This document shows, in pieces, positions 33,074 to 43,560 of a stretch of DNA of 64,000 nt. Location of the stretch: the NCBI GenBank assembly GCA_964512145.1, contig CAZEIM010000006.1, positions 18,661 to 82,660 of the forward strand. The letters are read 5' to 3'. The stretch's first letter is position 1. Each line of letters starts with the position of its first letter. The translations under genes were made by a program, and so were the position numbers. A model generated the notes under the pieces. It was not told the DNA's origin. It did not search any database and saw only the letters and a list, made by a program, of their open reading frames with translations. Source of the stretch: CAYOHR01 sp964512145. Its GTDB lineage: Bacteria > Bacteroidota > Bacteroidia > Flavobacteriales_G > JALEGO01.

Positions 33074-34150
33074 ATGTCAGAAAATCTTACACATAATTTA
33101 TTTAAGGATACTTTAAACGAAGACTTTTTTTTAATATACAGAGGCGTTTTTTCAGATAGTTTAACCGAAAAGATTTTATTATTAAACGAAAATAATGTAG
33201 CTAAAAATAATGCGCTTGGGTCTTCCAAAAAAAGAATTTCTTTTTTACTGGTCGAGTCTTTTCAAAATATTTTAAAATATGGAGATGTACTCAATCAAAA
33301 TGAAGAGAGTAATAAAGGTATGTTTATTATAAAGCTATTAAATAATACACTTTATATTACATCCGTAAACATTGTACAGCAAGTAGATGCTGAAAAAATT
33401 AAAACCAACATAGATTATATTAATTCCATAAAAAAAGAAGATTTAAAAAAAGTATATATTGAAAGATTATCTGACATGACCTATCAAACCAATAAAGGAG
33501 CAGGTTTAGGGTTTATGGAAATGGTTAGAAAATCACAGAATAATCTTGAATATTCATTTAAAGAAATTGACTCAAATCATTCTACTTTTTTTCTAACCAT
33601 AAAAATTGGAGCGGAATCAACAGATGAAAATAAATCAACAGATGTTAATCACGAGTTTAATCATAATGTATATCAATATTTTTTAAATAATAATATTCTA
33701 CTAGCATTTAAGAGTGAGTTTTCAACAGAAAATATACACCCTGTATGGAAAATTGTAAAAGATAATATTATTGTATACTCCAAAAATAACTCACAAACAA
33801 AAAGGCGTTTTATCACCTTAGTTGAATTAACCCAAAATATAAATTTACATGGGGAAAAAAATTCACCAGGCATATTAGTAATACGAAAAGATGAACAGGA
33901 ATTTATAATACAATCCGGGAATTATTTAAGTAATGAAAACAAAATTAGAATTGTAGATACTTTTAATCAATTATATAAATCAAGTAAAGAAGAAATAAAT
34001 TCAATGTATATTAAAAAGTTAACGGAAGAACATAATAGAAGAACTGCAGGACTAGGATTGTTAGAAATATATAGGTATTCTAAAAAAATTGTGTATAACT
34101 TTGTAGAGGAAAATTCAAAAATATTTTATTATATTGAGGTAAGCATATAA
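33074..34150 (+). CDS. Double-domain SiaB-family protein kinase
   Basis: SiaB-type kinases are GHKL-fold Ser/Thr kinases that phosphorylate the small protein SiaC and so control a partner switch. Usual members are a single domain of about 180 residues. This one has 358 residues made of two similar halves. Half 1 has an N-box-like VESFQN (60-65) and glycine loop KGAGLG (141-146). Half 2 has VELTQN (250-255) and RTAGLG (323-328). Half 1 reads SVN where half 2 reads SGN, and half 2 has TAGLG where half 1 has GAGLG, so each half has lost a different glycine. No signal peptide or membrane segment is visible. The stop TAA shares its last A with the ATG of the next gene, a SiaC protein. An AGAGG stands before the ATG, unusual in this window. 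Confidence 0.85.
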   Translation: MSENLTHNLFKDTLNEDFFLIYRGVFSDSLTEKILLLNENNVAKNNALGSSKKRISFLLVESFQNILKYGDVLNQNEESNKGMFIIKLLNNTLYITSVNIVQQVDAEKIKTNIDYINSIKKEDLKKVYIERLSDMTYQTNKGAGLGFMEMVRKSQNNLEYSFKEIDSNHSTFFLTIKIGAESTDENKSTDVNHEFNHNVYQYFLNNNILLAFKSEFSTENIHPVWKIVKDNIIVYSKNNSQTKRRFITLVELTQNINLHGEKNSPGILVIRKDEQEFIIQSGNYLSNENKIRIVDTFNQLYKSSKEEINSMYIKKLTEEHNRRTAGLGLLEIYRYSKKIVYNFVEENSKIFYYIEVSI

Positions 34151-34524
34151 TGAGAAACATGATTATACATTCTGAGGATTACACTCCAAAAGTAATATTG
34201 GATAAAGAAAATGGTGTGTTCGAAATCTCAGGTAGTTCTTTGCCTGAAGATGCTAATGTTTTCTACAATCCTATTATTGAATGGTTACATCAATATGGCG
34301 AATCTCCTAATTCCCAAACAAAAGTTATTTTTAATTTAGATTATATTAATTCATCTTCTTCTAAAAAGTTAGTGGATATTTTGTTTGTGTTAGAAAAAAT
34401 ATTTAAAAATGGTGCTAACATAGAGGTACATTGGACGTATGATAAAGAAGATGATATTATGGAGTCTGTTGGATTATCCTTTAAAGAGATTACCTCTTTA
34501 CCATTTTTAATGATGCCACAATAA
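34150..34524 (+). CDS. SiaC-family regulatory phosphoprotein (DUF1987), copy 1
   Basis: A 124-residue STAS-like switch protein. In Pseudomonas aeruginosa unphosphorylated SiaC binds and activates the diguanylate cyclase SiaD, and SiaB phosphorylates it on a Thr. Family marks here are YTPKVILD near the start, GSSLPEDANVFYNPIIEWL and the phosphosite region NLDYINSSSSKKL. The acceptor position is Ser68 rather than Thr. The gene begins on the last base of the kinase stop, so kinase and substrate are almost surely made together. Neither a SiaA-type phosphatase nor a GGDEF protein lies nearby. Confidence 0.87.
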   Translation: MRNMIIHSEDYTPKVILDKENGVFEISGSSLPEDANVFYNPIIEWLHQYGESPNSQTKVIFNLDYINSSSSKKLVDILFVLEKIFKNGANIEVHWTYDKEDDIMESVGLSFKEITSLPFLMMPQ

Positions 34525-34526
34525 AT

Positions 34527-34557
34527 TTTCCGACATCATTTATTTTTAGTAAATTTG
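34527..34557 (+). promoter_or_regulatory. Possible promoter directly before the first giant secreted gene
   Basis: TTTC (34527-34530), 19 bases, then a perfect -7 box TAAATTTG (34550-34557). The ATG at 34565 lies only 7 bases after the box, so the transcript would have almost no leader. Confidence 0.5.
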
Positions 34558-34564
34558 GGTTGCC

Positions 34565-37500
34565 ATGCGCAACATTACACCACTATACAAAATCTTTAGT
34601 CTTACTTTTTTTGTATTAATCTTATTATCGCCAATTTTCTCTATTGACTTTATTAAAAACATAGGTCAAATTAATAATCAATCCGTTGAATTTTACACAA
34701 GTTTTAATCAAGGAAATATTTATTTTTTGAAGCATGAATTAATGATAGATTTACATGAGTATCCTAATCATTCTCATAACGAACACAAGCACGATGAAAG
34801 CGAACTTAAATCTCACGCATATAAAATTTCATTTTTAAATGCTAACAATTACTCTTCTTGTTTAGGGGAAGAAAAACAAGCTTCTATTTTAAATTATTTT
34901 ATTGGTAATAATCCTAGTGAATGGTACACTGATGTTAATAAATTCGACAGAATATTATATAGAAATATTTACGAAAATATTGATGTAACTTACTATCAAA
35001 AAGATGCATTTTTAAAATATGATTTTATAGTTCGTCCAGGAGCAGATATATCAAAAATAGCTCTAAAATATGAGGGAGTTCATTCTATGAAGATTAATTC
35101 TGCCGGAGATTTATTGGTTTCTACCTCAGTATCTTTTATTACTGAATCCAAGCCATATGCATATCAAATAATTCAAGGTAAAAAAAAGAGTGTGCCTTGT
35201 TCATTTTTATTAAATAATAATACCTTAACTTTTAATGTTGATACTAGTGAATATGATGCTAGCATTGATTTAATTATTGATCCAACGCTTATCTTTTCGT
35301 CCTATACCGGTGCAACATCAGATAATTGGGGGTTTACAGCTACTTATGATAACTCGGGAAATATGTATGTTGGAGGAATTGTGTTTTCAGCTGGTTATCC
35401 AACGACTACAGGAGCATATCAAACTTCATATGGAGGAGGGAATACGGATATGGCCATCAGTAAATTTAATGCCTCTGGCTCAACATTAATCTATTCTACT
35501 TATATAGGAGGCGCTTCTTCTGAGGCTCCTCACAGTATGATGGTGGATAATCAAAATAACCTTGTAATATATGGAACAACATCCTCTTTAAATTACCCTA
35601 CGACATCCGGATGTTATGATTCTGGTTTTAATGGAGGCAATTCCTTTTCACTAAATGGTATGAATTATGGGAATGGTTCTGATATAGTTGTAACAAAGTT
35701 AAATGCTAATGGAAATGCTTTGTTAGGATCAACTTTTTTAGGAGGTGGAGAAAACGATGGGGTTAATTTTGATAATTCATCTAATCATTTACATCATAAT
35801 TATGGCGATGAAGCAAGAGGGGAGGTCTTTATAGACGAACAAAACAATATATACATTGCAAGTTGCACAAAATCAAATAATTACCCCGTTACTGCAGGTG
35901 TTTATTTAGGAGGTGATTTGGACGGGTGCGTTACCAAACTTAGTCCCAATTTAAACTCCTTAATATGGAGTGTCTTTGTGGGTGGGTCTCTAAACGATGC
36001 CTGCTATTCTGTTAAAGTTGGAAGTAATAATCGGGTGTATGTTGTGGGAGGAACCATGAGTCAAAACCTTATAACCAATTCAAGTAGTTATAAATCTACC
36101 TACTCAGGAGGTGAAACCGATGGGTTTATAATATCTTTTAATCAATTAAACGGTCAGTATGTAGCATCCACATACATTGGAACAAACTCTTACGATCAAT
36201 GTTATTTTATTGAGTTAGATGACGTGAATGATGTGTATGTATTAGGACAAACTAAGGGCTCGTATCCAATACAAAATGTTTCTTATTCTAATCCCGGGAG
36301 TGCGCAATTTATTCATAAATTAAATTCGCAATTATCGGGCAGTATTTTTTCAACCTTATTTGGTGATGGAAGCCGAAATAATGTAGATATATCACCAAGT
36401 GCATTTTTGGTCGACAAATGCGGAAAAATTTATGTGTCAGGTTGGGGTGGAGGGTTGTCTGGAGGAAACCCTGCTAATTCAAGCACCAATGGTTTACCGG
36501 TTACACCGGGAGCTATTAAAACCACAACTGACGGCAAAGATTTTTACATTATTGTGCTGGAAAAAAATGCTTCTGCTTTACATTATGCAACTTTTTTTGG
36601 AAGCAATAATTTAGGGGAGCATGTAGATGGTGGAACGAGTAGATTTGATAAAGAAGGCAATGTATATCAAGCGGTATGCGCTGGATGCGGTGGGTCTGAT
36701 AATTTTCCTACTACCAGTGGAGTTTGGTCGCCCACCAATGGAAGTTTTAACTGTAACTTAGGTGCTGTTAAAATGAAATTTGACCACACACCTGTTTACG
36801 CTTATTCATTAGTTAATCCTGATACATTTTCATGCATTGTTCCTTTTACGGCAAATTTTTCTAATTCTTCTATTAACGCCATTTCCCATTATTGGGATTT
36901 TGGGAATGGAATTGTATCTACTTCTGCCAACCCAATACATACTTTTACAACTCCTGGGACTTATCAGGTTATGTATATAGCTACTAATCTTAATTCCTGT
37001 AATTTAAAAGACACAAATTTTTTACAAATTGTAGTTCAACCTCCTATACCTCCTGTTGCCAGTTTTGATTATTCAATTGATTGTAACACAAATCAAATCT
37101 CAGTTACCAATACTAGTCCGGTTAATTATAATTTGTCTTGGAATATGGGAGATGGAAGTAATTATTATGATATCAATAATTTTACCCATTACTATCCTAG
37201 TTCCGGAACATATACAATAACCTTCATTAATAACAATAACACATGTTTACAAAGCGATACCCTAAAGCAAACGATATTAATTAAGCCAAATTTTCAAGCA
37301 CAAATTACATTAACTCCTAAAAATTATGGCTGCGTACCTCTTCAGATAATTTTTAATACAAACCCTACTGCCCAAAATTATTATTGGGATTTTGGGAATG
37401 GAATAACTCAACAAACACTTAATAATTCTACTTCATATATATATACCATAGAAGGCACCTTTAATGTATCGGTACAGGTGGAAGATACCAATTTTTGCAA

Positions 37501-38998
37501 TGTATTGAGTGAAGATTCCATAAAAGTATATACTAGCGATGGTTCAATTATTTTCCCGGAATTTAACATAGAAAAAGATTGTAACACGCTTTCAGCCAAT
37601 ATTAATAATACCACTCAAGGTTTAGAGTTTTATATGCAATCTTTTTGGGAAATGGGAGATGCAGTATCATTTATAAATAATTCAACAACATTTAATTATA
37701 GTTATGGTAATTACGGATTATATACAGTTCAACTAACTATTGAGGATACGCTTTGTTTTATATCAGGAACTGCTATTGATACTGTATACTTAAGTTTGGT
37801 AAATGTTGAGGCAAGTGCAACTCCATATTATGGATGTAAACCATTTTTTACCAATTTGTCAGCCAATAGCAATGGTCATAATTTTATTTGGGATTTTGGT
37901 GATTCCTCTGGATTAAGCTATATGCAAAATCCAGCTCATACTTACTATAATGGAGGTGTATTTTATGCTGTTGTAACAGCTATTGACTCTAATTCATGTA
38001 ATCTTTTTGATAAAGATACTGTTAAAATAACTGTTGGAAATGGGATTCCATTATTGGCTGATTTTGAGGCAATTCAAAATAAAGATTGTGGAAAACATCA
38101 AGTGGAATTTATTAATCAAAGTCAAGGAGAAATTTCTACTTTCTTTTGGGATTTGGGCGATGGAACAACTTCCAATCTTGAACAATTAACACATTCATAC
38201 ATAACGCATGGTGATTATGTTATTACGTTATTTATTCAAGACACTTTATGTAGTCTTAATGATTTTGTTAGCCTTCCAATTTATGTTCGTCCTGGAATAC
38301 CCGTAAATTTGCCTTCAGAAAAATATTTATGCCATTCAGATAGTATTATTTTTTCTACAGGGTTAGATGAAAAATATTATCAACATCTTTGGTCAAATGG
38401 CGCTACAAATAATCAAATAACTATTTTTGAAGAAGGTATATATTCGGTAAATATTACGGATGGGTATTGCTTAAAATTTCATCAAATAAATGTACAAGAT
38501 GCAGTAGTACCTAATCTTGGAGGGCAAATTGAGCAATGTTATATTAGTGAGACTATCATATTAGATATTGGAGTTGAGGCAATAAAATATCTTTGGGAGG
38601 ATGGTTCGGAAACTAAAAATATTCAAACCGAAGAACCCGGTGAATACCCTTTTTATATATTAGATATGTATGAATGCGAGCATGAAAGCTCATTTATTAT
38701 AAAAGCAGCTGAATCGGGATATGATGTGTATATTCCATCTGCTTTTACACCAAATAATGATAATATAAATGAAGTATTTAATGCTGTTGGATTAGGAATT
38801 ACATATTTTAAAATGGATATTTTTGATCGTTGGGGGGATGTATTATATACAACTAATTCAATAGATAACGCATGGGATGGAAAAATTTTGAATGAATTAT
38901 TAAAAGATGAAGTATATGTGTATCGATTAGAATTTGAAAATACATGCACAGAACAAAACAAGGCTGTTAAGTATGGTAAAATTGTACTTTTAAAATAA
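34565..38998 (+). CDS. Giant secreted SBBP-repeat/PKD protein with gliding-type (type B) T9SS C-terminus
   Basis: A 1477-residue predicted cell-surface protein. Layout: signal peptide (1-26, FVLILLSPIFS); a DUF7948-like N-terminal domain (about 27-245) ending in LIIDPTLIFSS; SBBP repeats (about 245-745), each with a TYIGG-like turn and GN.YV.G strands; several PKD domains (about 745-1240) marked by YWDFGNG, NMGDGS, FWDLGDGT; two beta segments with WSNGATNNQ-type turns; and a type B sorting domain (1387-1477: YIPSAFTPNNDNINEVF, FDRWGDVLY, AWDGKI). It should leave through Sec and T9SS. A His-rich patch (HSHNEHKHDE) sits near residue 70. Adhesion or surface binding is likely; no enzymatic motif is seen. 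Its paralogue follows. Confidence 0.88.
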   Translation: MRNITPLYKIFSLTFFVLILLSPIFSIDFIKNIGQINNQSVEFYTSFNQGNIYFLKHELMIDLHEYPNHSHNEHKHDESELKSHAYKISFLNANNYSSCLGEEKQASILNYFIGNNPSEWYTDVNKFDRILYRNIYENIDVTYYQKDAFLKYDFIVRPGADISKIALKYEGVHSMKINSAGDLLVSTSVSFITESKPYAYQIIQGKKKSVPCSFLLNNNTLTFNVDTSEYDASIDLIIDPTLIFSSYTGATSDNWGFTATYDNSGNMYVGGIVFSAGYPTTTGAYQTSYGGGNTDMAISKFNASGSTLIYSTYIGGASSEAPHSMMVDNQNNLVIYGTTSSLNYPTTSGCYDSGFNGGNSFSLNGMNYGNGSDIVVTKLNANGNALLGSTFLGGGENDGVNFDNSSNHLHHNYGDEARGEVFIDEQNNIYIASCTKSNNYPVTAGVYLGGDLDGCVTKLSPNLNSLIWSVFVGGSLNDACYSVKVGSNNRVYVVGGTMSQNLITNSSSYKSTYSGGETDGFIISFNQLNGQYVASTYIGTNSYDQCYFIELDDVNDVYVLGQTKGSYPIQNVSYSNPGSAQFIHKLNSQLSGSIFSTLFGDGSRNNVDISPSAFLVDKCGKIYVSGWGGGLSGGNPANSSTNGLPVTPGAIKTTTDGKDFYIIVLEKNASALHYATFFGSNNLGEHVDGGTSRFDKEGNVYQAVCAGCGGSDNFPTTSGVWSPTNGSFNCNLGAVKMKFDHTPVYAYSLVNPDTFSCIVPFTANFSNSSINAISHYWDFGNGIVSTSANPIHTFTTPGTYQVMYIATNLNSCNLKDTNFLQIVVQPPIPPVASFDYSIDCNTNQISVTNTSPVNYNLSWNMGDGSNYYDINNFTHYYPSSGTYTITFINNNNTCLQSDTLKQTILIKPNFQAQITLTPKNYGCVPLQIIFNTNPTAQNYYWDFGNGITQQTLNNSTSYIYTIEGTFNVSVQVEDTNFCNVLSEDSIKVYTSDGSIIFPEFNIEKDCNTLSANINNTTQGLEFYMQSFWEMGDAVSFINNSTTFNYSYGNYGLYTVQLTIEDTLCFISGTAIDTVYLSLVNVEASATPYYGCKPFFTNLSANSNGHNFIWDFGDSSGLSYMQNPAHTYYNGGVFYAVVTAIDSNSCNLFDKDTVKITVGNGIPLLADFEAIQNKDCGKHQVEFINQSQGEISTFFWDLGDGTTSNLEQLTHSYITHGDYVITLFIQDTLCSLNDFVSLPIYVRPGIPVNLPSEKYLCHSDSIIFSTGLDEKYYQHLWSNGATNNQITIFEEGIYSVNITDGYCLKFHQINVQDAVVPNLGGQIEQCYISETIILDIGVEAIKYLWEDGSETKNIQTEEPGEYPFYILDMYECEHESSFIIKAAESGYDVYIPSAFTPNNDNINEVFNAVGLGITYFKMDIFDRWGDVLYTTNSIDNAWDGKILNELLKDEVYVYRLEFENTCTEQNKAVKYGKIVLLK

Positions 38999-39062
38999 TT
39001 TATAAATATTAAGGCAACCAATTTTTTAATTTACGTTCATAAGTAGAAATTTAACTTAAACA

Positions 39063-42000
39063 TGAAAAATCTTTTTTTATTAATTTTTATCGCAATACAT
39101 GTATTAGCCGTACATTCTCACAATCATAATCANNNNNNNNNNNNNNNNNNNNNNNNGAATTTTCTTTTATTATCGTATCTAATTCTTTTAATGTCCTTTT
39201 TAAGTCGAATATAAAAAATGGATATGTCTTTTTAGAAAAGGATGGATTTACCTTTTTAATGTTAGATAATTCATTTTCAGATGCTTTACATGATTATCCT
39301 TCTTTAAGTGTACAAAATAAAATTGACTTTAAAATTAAAGCGCATGCTTATAAATTAAAGTTTAAAGATTTTAATAATAGTGTTACGGTTTTTGGATCAG
39401 AAGAAGGACAAGAAAAATATAACTTTTTTATTGGAAATAATCCATCTAAATGGGCAAGCAATGTATCTTCTTATGAAAAAATTACCTATGAAAATATTTA
39501 TCCTAACATTAATTTAATTGTTTCTTTCGATATTGAAGGGAATTTTAAGTACGACATTGAGGTTTTAGCTAATGCAAATCCAGAATTAATTAAAATAATA
39601 TACGAAGGATTAAATAAACTGAATGTAAGTAATTCTATAATAAGTTTAAATACATCAATTGGAGATTTTGAAGAAAGTATTCCTAAAACTTTTCAAATTA
39701 TCAATGAAAAAGTACAAGATATACCTTGTACTTTTAAAAAAGTAAATGATTTTATTCAATTTTCTTTTCCTGATGGGTATAAAGCCGAATACTCTTTAAT
39801 TATAGATCCAACTTTAGTTGGGGCAAGCTTATCCGGAACATCTTCGGGAAGTAATTATGGACATACAGCAACTTATGATGATCAAGGGAATATATATACT
39901 GGAGCTAGATCTTTTGGCCCAGGATATCCTAGCACATTAGGTGCATTTGATCTTACATACAATGGAGGCTTTAGCGATATTGTGATTAGTAAGTTAAGTC
40001 CAACCGCGTCAAGTTTAATTTATGCTACATATATTGGGGGATCTGGAGATGATTATCCTCACAGTCTTGTTTGTCATGGGGGTGAATTAATACTATTAGG
40101 TTCCACTAATTCTGATAATTATCCTATTTCAGCAGGCGCATACGATAATCAATTAAATAATGGAGGAGGAGGAGGATCTTTTGGTGAAACTGATATTTGC
40201 ATAACTAGGTTAAACAATAATGGGACAGCTTTAATTGGATCTACATATGTTGGAGGAACACAATCTGATGGTGAGAATGAACTTTATTTTAACTATGATG
40301 ATTCATATAGAGGAGAGATAATTACAGACAATAGTGGCAATATTTATGTTGCAAGTGCTAGTAGCTCTAATAATTTTCCAGTGGTAAATTCAACAGTTCA
40401 AACTTCAAAAGTAGGCTTACAAGATGGAGTTGTTTTTAAAATGAACTCCAATTTAAGCACTATGTTATGGTCTACCTATATTGCAGGTAGTTCACAGGAC
40501 GATGCTGCATTCGGAATACGATTAAACAGTTCAGGAGAGGTTTATGTAGCAGGAGGTGTAAAAGGATCAGCTTTTACAGGTACAGGACATCAAACAACAT
40601 TCTCTGGGCAAGCTGATGGTTATATTATTAAATTAGCTGCAAATGGAAGTTCAATAATAGCTTCTACCTATATTGGAACTAGTAGTGAAGAAGCAGCAAT
40701 GTTTATAGATTTAGATGAATCGGGCCTACCCTATGTTTATGGATTAAGTGATGGTGGAGCTTTACCGATTACTCCAGCAGGAGTTTATTCTCAGCCGAGC
40801 AGTAATCAATTTATTGCTCGATATAGTGAAGACCTTTCTACATTAGAATTTTCTACACTCATTGGTGGAGGTAGTTTTGGATATGGTATTGTTCCGGATG
40901 CTTTTATGGTGGATAGATGTGGATATATTTATTTTTCTGGATATTATGCTGATGCTGGTTTACCTACAACACTTGATGCATTATTTACAACAGGAAATTT
41001 TTATTTAGCAGTACTTGAGCCAGATGCAGCAAATTTACAATATGCTACATACTATACCGGGAGTCATGTGGATGGAGGAACTAGTAGATTTGATAGAAAT
41101 GGAGTTGTTTATCAAGCAGTATGTTCAGGTTCTGGATTTAATACAACACCCGGAGCATGGGCTCCTACTCAAAACGGGTCTTGGGATATAGGGGTGTTTA
41201 AAATAGATTTTGGTATTCAAAGCCTTAAGGCAGATGCCTCTGCAAGCCCAAATGCTGTTGGCTGTGCTCCACTAACAGTTAATTTTCAAAATACTAGTGT
41301 TGGAGGATTAACCTATATTTGGAACTTTGATGATGGTTCCCCTTTAGATAATTCTACAACCCCAAGCCATACTTTTGTTAATCCAGGAGTATATGATGTT
41401 ATGTTTATAGCTATTGATTCAAGTAGCTGTATTGTAGCAGATACTATAATCTTGACAATTACTGTTGGAGCAAATACACAAGCTGTAGCCGATTTTATCG
41501 CTACACCAGATTGTAAAAATTTAGGGGTTACTATTTCGAATTTAGGTACTACTGTGGTTGGTCATGCATATTCTTGGGATATGGGAGATGGAAATACCTT
41601 AAAAGATAGCACTAACTTTACTTATTTTTACTCAATTTCAGGTAATTATACTATTCAGCTAATTGTTCATGATACTGTATGTAATTCGTCCGATACGATG
41701 CTACAATCGGTTGTTATATTACCGGCAGTACAGTCTAATTTTAGTACAAATGTGATTTCTGGATGTGAACCATTATTAGTAAACTTTACTAATCAAAGTA
41801 CTAATGCAAGCAGCTATGTATGGGATTTTAATGATGGTTCAGCTTTATCTAATGATACGGATCCTTCACATACATTTAACGCAGGATCATACAATGTTAT
41901 GTTAATTTCAGAAAATGTGGCCACTTGTAATGAAAAAGACACTAGTTATTTTCAAATTACTGTTGGATCAAGTATACCTCCAACAGCACTATTTACTATG

Positions 42001-42915
42001 CAAGTAGATTGTGAAAATAGAGAAATAGCTGTAATTAATCAAAGCACATTAAGCGCAACTACCCATTTGTGGGATTTGGGAGACGGAAATACATCAACAA
42101 CAAATCAAAATTTTATTCATACATATTCAACGTATGGTATATATACAGTAAATTTATCTGTAACAGATACTATTTGTAATTTAACTACTAACCACTCATT
42201 AATTGCAGATATACAATTTGTACCTCCTTTTACCTTTGGACCCGATGTATATTTATGTAATAATGATACTATTACTTTATCAAGTGGAATAAGTAATGTA
42301 AATTATAGTTGGTCAACAAATGATACCACAGAAACATTATTGGTTACAACTCCTGGAGTTTATTCACTATTAGTTAGTAAAGGATCGTGTAAAGAATATG
42401 ATACTATTATAGTAATGCCAACACCTATAATTAATTTAGCTAATGAATATGAGCAATGTTACTTAGAAGAATATATTACCCTATATTCGAAATATGAAGC
42501 TGTTAATTATTGGTGGAGTACAGGATCAAGTACTAAAACTATTACTGTTAATAAGCCTGGTAATTACATTTTAAAAATTGAAGATGAGTTTGGATGTTTT
42601 ACTCAAGATACTGTAAAATTATTAGAGGCTAAATCTTCTGCTGATATTTATTTGCCGAATACTTTTACCCCGAACAATAACGATATAAATGAAGTTTTTA
42701 AGCCGGTAGGAATTGGGATTAAAGAATTTGAAATGAAAATATATAATAGATGGGGCGAAGAAATTTTCACTGATTTTACTCAAAATGGTTGGGATGGTAA
42801 AATTGGTAATGAAGTAGTAGAACAAGGAATGTATTCATATATGGTTGAATACTCAAATTATTGTACATTGAGTAAAAAAGTCATAAAACGAGGAAAGGTT
42901 TTGTTGCTGAGGTGA
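39063..42915 (+). CDS. Second giant SBBP-repeat/PKD protein, paralogue of the previous gene, with N gap near the start
   Basis: About 1280 residues. An ATG at 39063 gives a signal peptide (MKNLFLLIFIAIHVLAVHS) followed by a His/Asn repeat that runs into 24 N (39133-39156). After the gap the open frame reads EFSFIIVSNSFNVLFKSN and then the DUF7948-like domain (NGYVFLEKDGF), SBBP repeats (ATYIGGSGDD, STYVGGTQSD), four or five PKD domains (WNFDDGS, WDMGDGN, WDFNDGS, WDLGDGN) and a type B sorting domain (YLPNTFTPNNNDINEVF, YNRWGEEIF, GWDGKI). Order and sequence match the preceding gene, so the pair arose by tandem duplication. The signal peptide and body are out of frame by one base, because a gap of 24 is wrong; 23 or 26 would join them. 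Confidence 0.85.
39133..39156. other. Assembly gap of 24 N after the signal peptide of the second giant gene
   Basis: The gap interrupts a repeat of the form CAxAAT that codes His-Asn. The length does not keep the frame; it must be 2 modulo 3. A short tandem repeat probably stopped the assembly. Confidence 0.95.
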
Positions 42916-42928
42916 TTGTTTTTACTAG

Positions 42929-43519
42929 TTACAAACAACTAATTTTTGCACTTTGATGAATTACAAAATGTCTCTGTGTTTTTATTTCGAGACATTTTGC
43001 TCTGGTTCTTAAAGTTTTTTGTTTTATGAATACACGATTTTGTAAACTAAATAAACTTCCTATTTCTAAGTCTTTTAAAATTTTTTGGTCTTTTTCAAAA
43101 GTTTGAGGTATCAATACATTCATCATTTCTGGGTCATAGCAAATAGATGATTTGGGACATTTTATATGATTTTTTAAAGCTTGTTCTACTTCAGATGGTA
43201 AAATATTTAAATTCAATAATTCTACACATAATTGTTTAAAAATATCTTTCCATTCTTTGCCGTGGGCTTGAATTTTTTTTCCAAATTTATTCCAAGCTTT
43301 TAAATGAGCAATTTCATGTATAAGAGTTAATAAAAAAGCCGATTCGGGTAAGTCAGAATTTATAGTTATTCTAGCGTTTTTTTGTTCAAAAGGAGGCCTA
43401 AAATCGCCCCACTTTCCTTTACGATTTTTTTTGCAAATAATATCAATTTGTTCATTGAATAAAATTAGCTCTACAAAAGAGACCGCTGATGCTGGTATTT
43501 TTTGTTTATAGGAAACCAT
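42929..43519 (-). CDS. SprT-like zinc metallopeptidase-fold protein
   Basis: A 196-residue protein with the SprT pattern: HEIAHLKAWNKFG with the HExxH zinc site, and a third ligand in HGKEWKDIFKQL. N-terminal context (RKGKWGDFRPPFEQKNARITIN) also fits the family. SprT/Spartan relatives cleave DNA-bound proteins, but the role of bacterial SprT is not established. The C-terminal zinc ribbon of some relatives is not clear here; Cys residues are few (CPKSSIC). It is divergent from the serine hydrolase gene with 41 bases between them. Confidence 0.85.
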   Translation of the reverse strand: MVSYKQKIPASAVSFVELILFNEQIDIICKKNRKGKWGDFRPPFEQKNARITINSDLPESAFLLTLIHEIAHLKAWNKFGKKIQAHGKEWKDIFKQLCVELLNLNILPSEVEQALKNHIKCPKSSICYDPEMMNVLIPQTFEKDQKILKDLEIGSLFSLQNRVFIKQKTLRTRAKCLEIKTQRHFVIHQSAKISCL

Positions 43520-43534
43520 TATATTTAAATAGTA

Positions 43535-43542
43535 TATTTTTG
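43535..43542 (+). promoter_or_regulatory. Possible -7 box of the serine hydrolase gene
   Basis: TATTTTTG matches TAnnTTTG, 18 bases before the ATG. No -33 TTTG lies at the right distance, so support is weak. Confidence 0.35.
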
Positions 43543-43560
43543 TGATAAAAATACTTCAAT

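Noticed and set aside
36799..42250. Periodic repeats that might be a CRISPR array or DNA repeat
   Set aside because: The periodicity is at protein level (PKD and SBBP domains) with diverged DNA; there are no identical direct repeats with spacers.
42906..42945. Terminator after the second giant gene
   Set aside because: TTGTTT and AAACAA can pair, but the loop is 11 bases, the stem is weak and there is no proper T tract.
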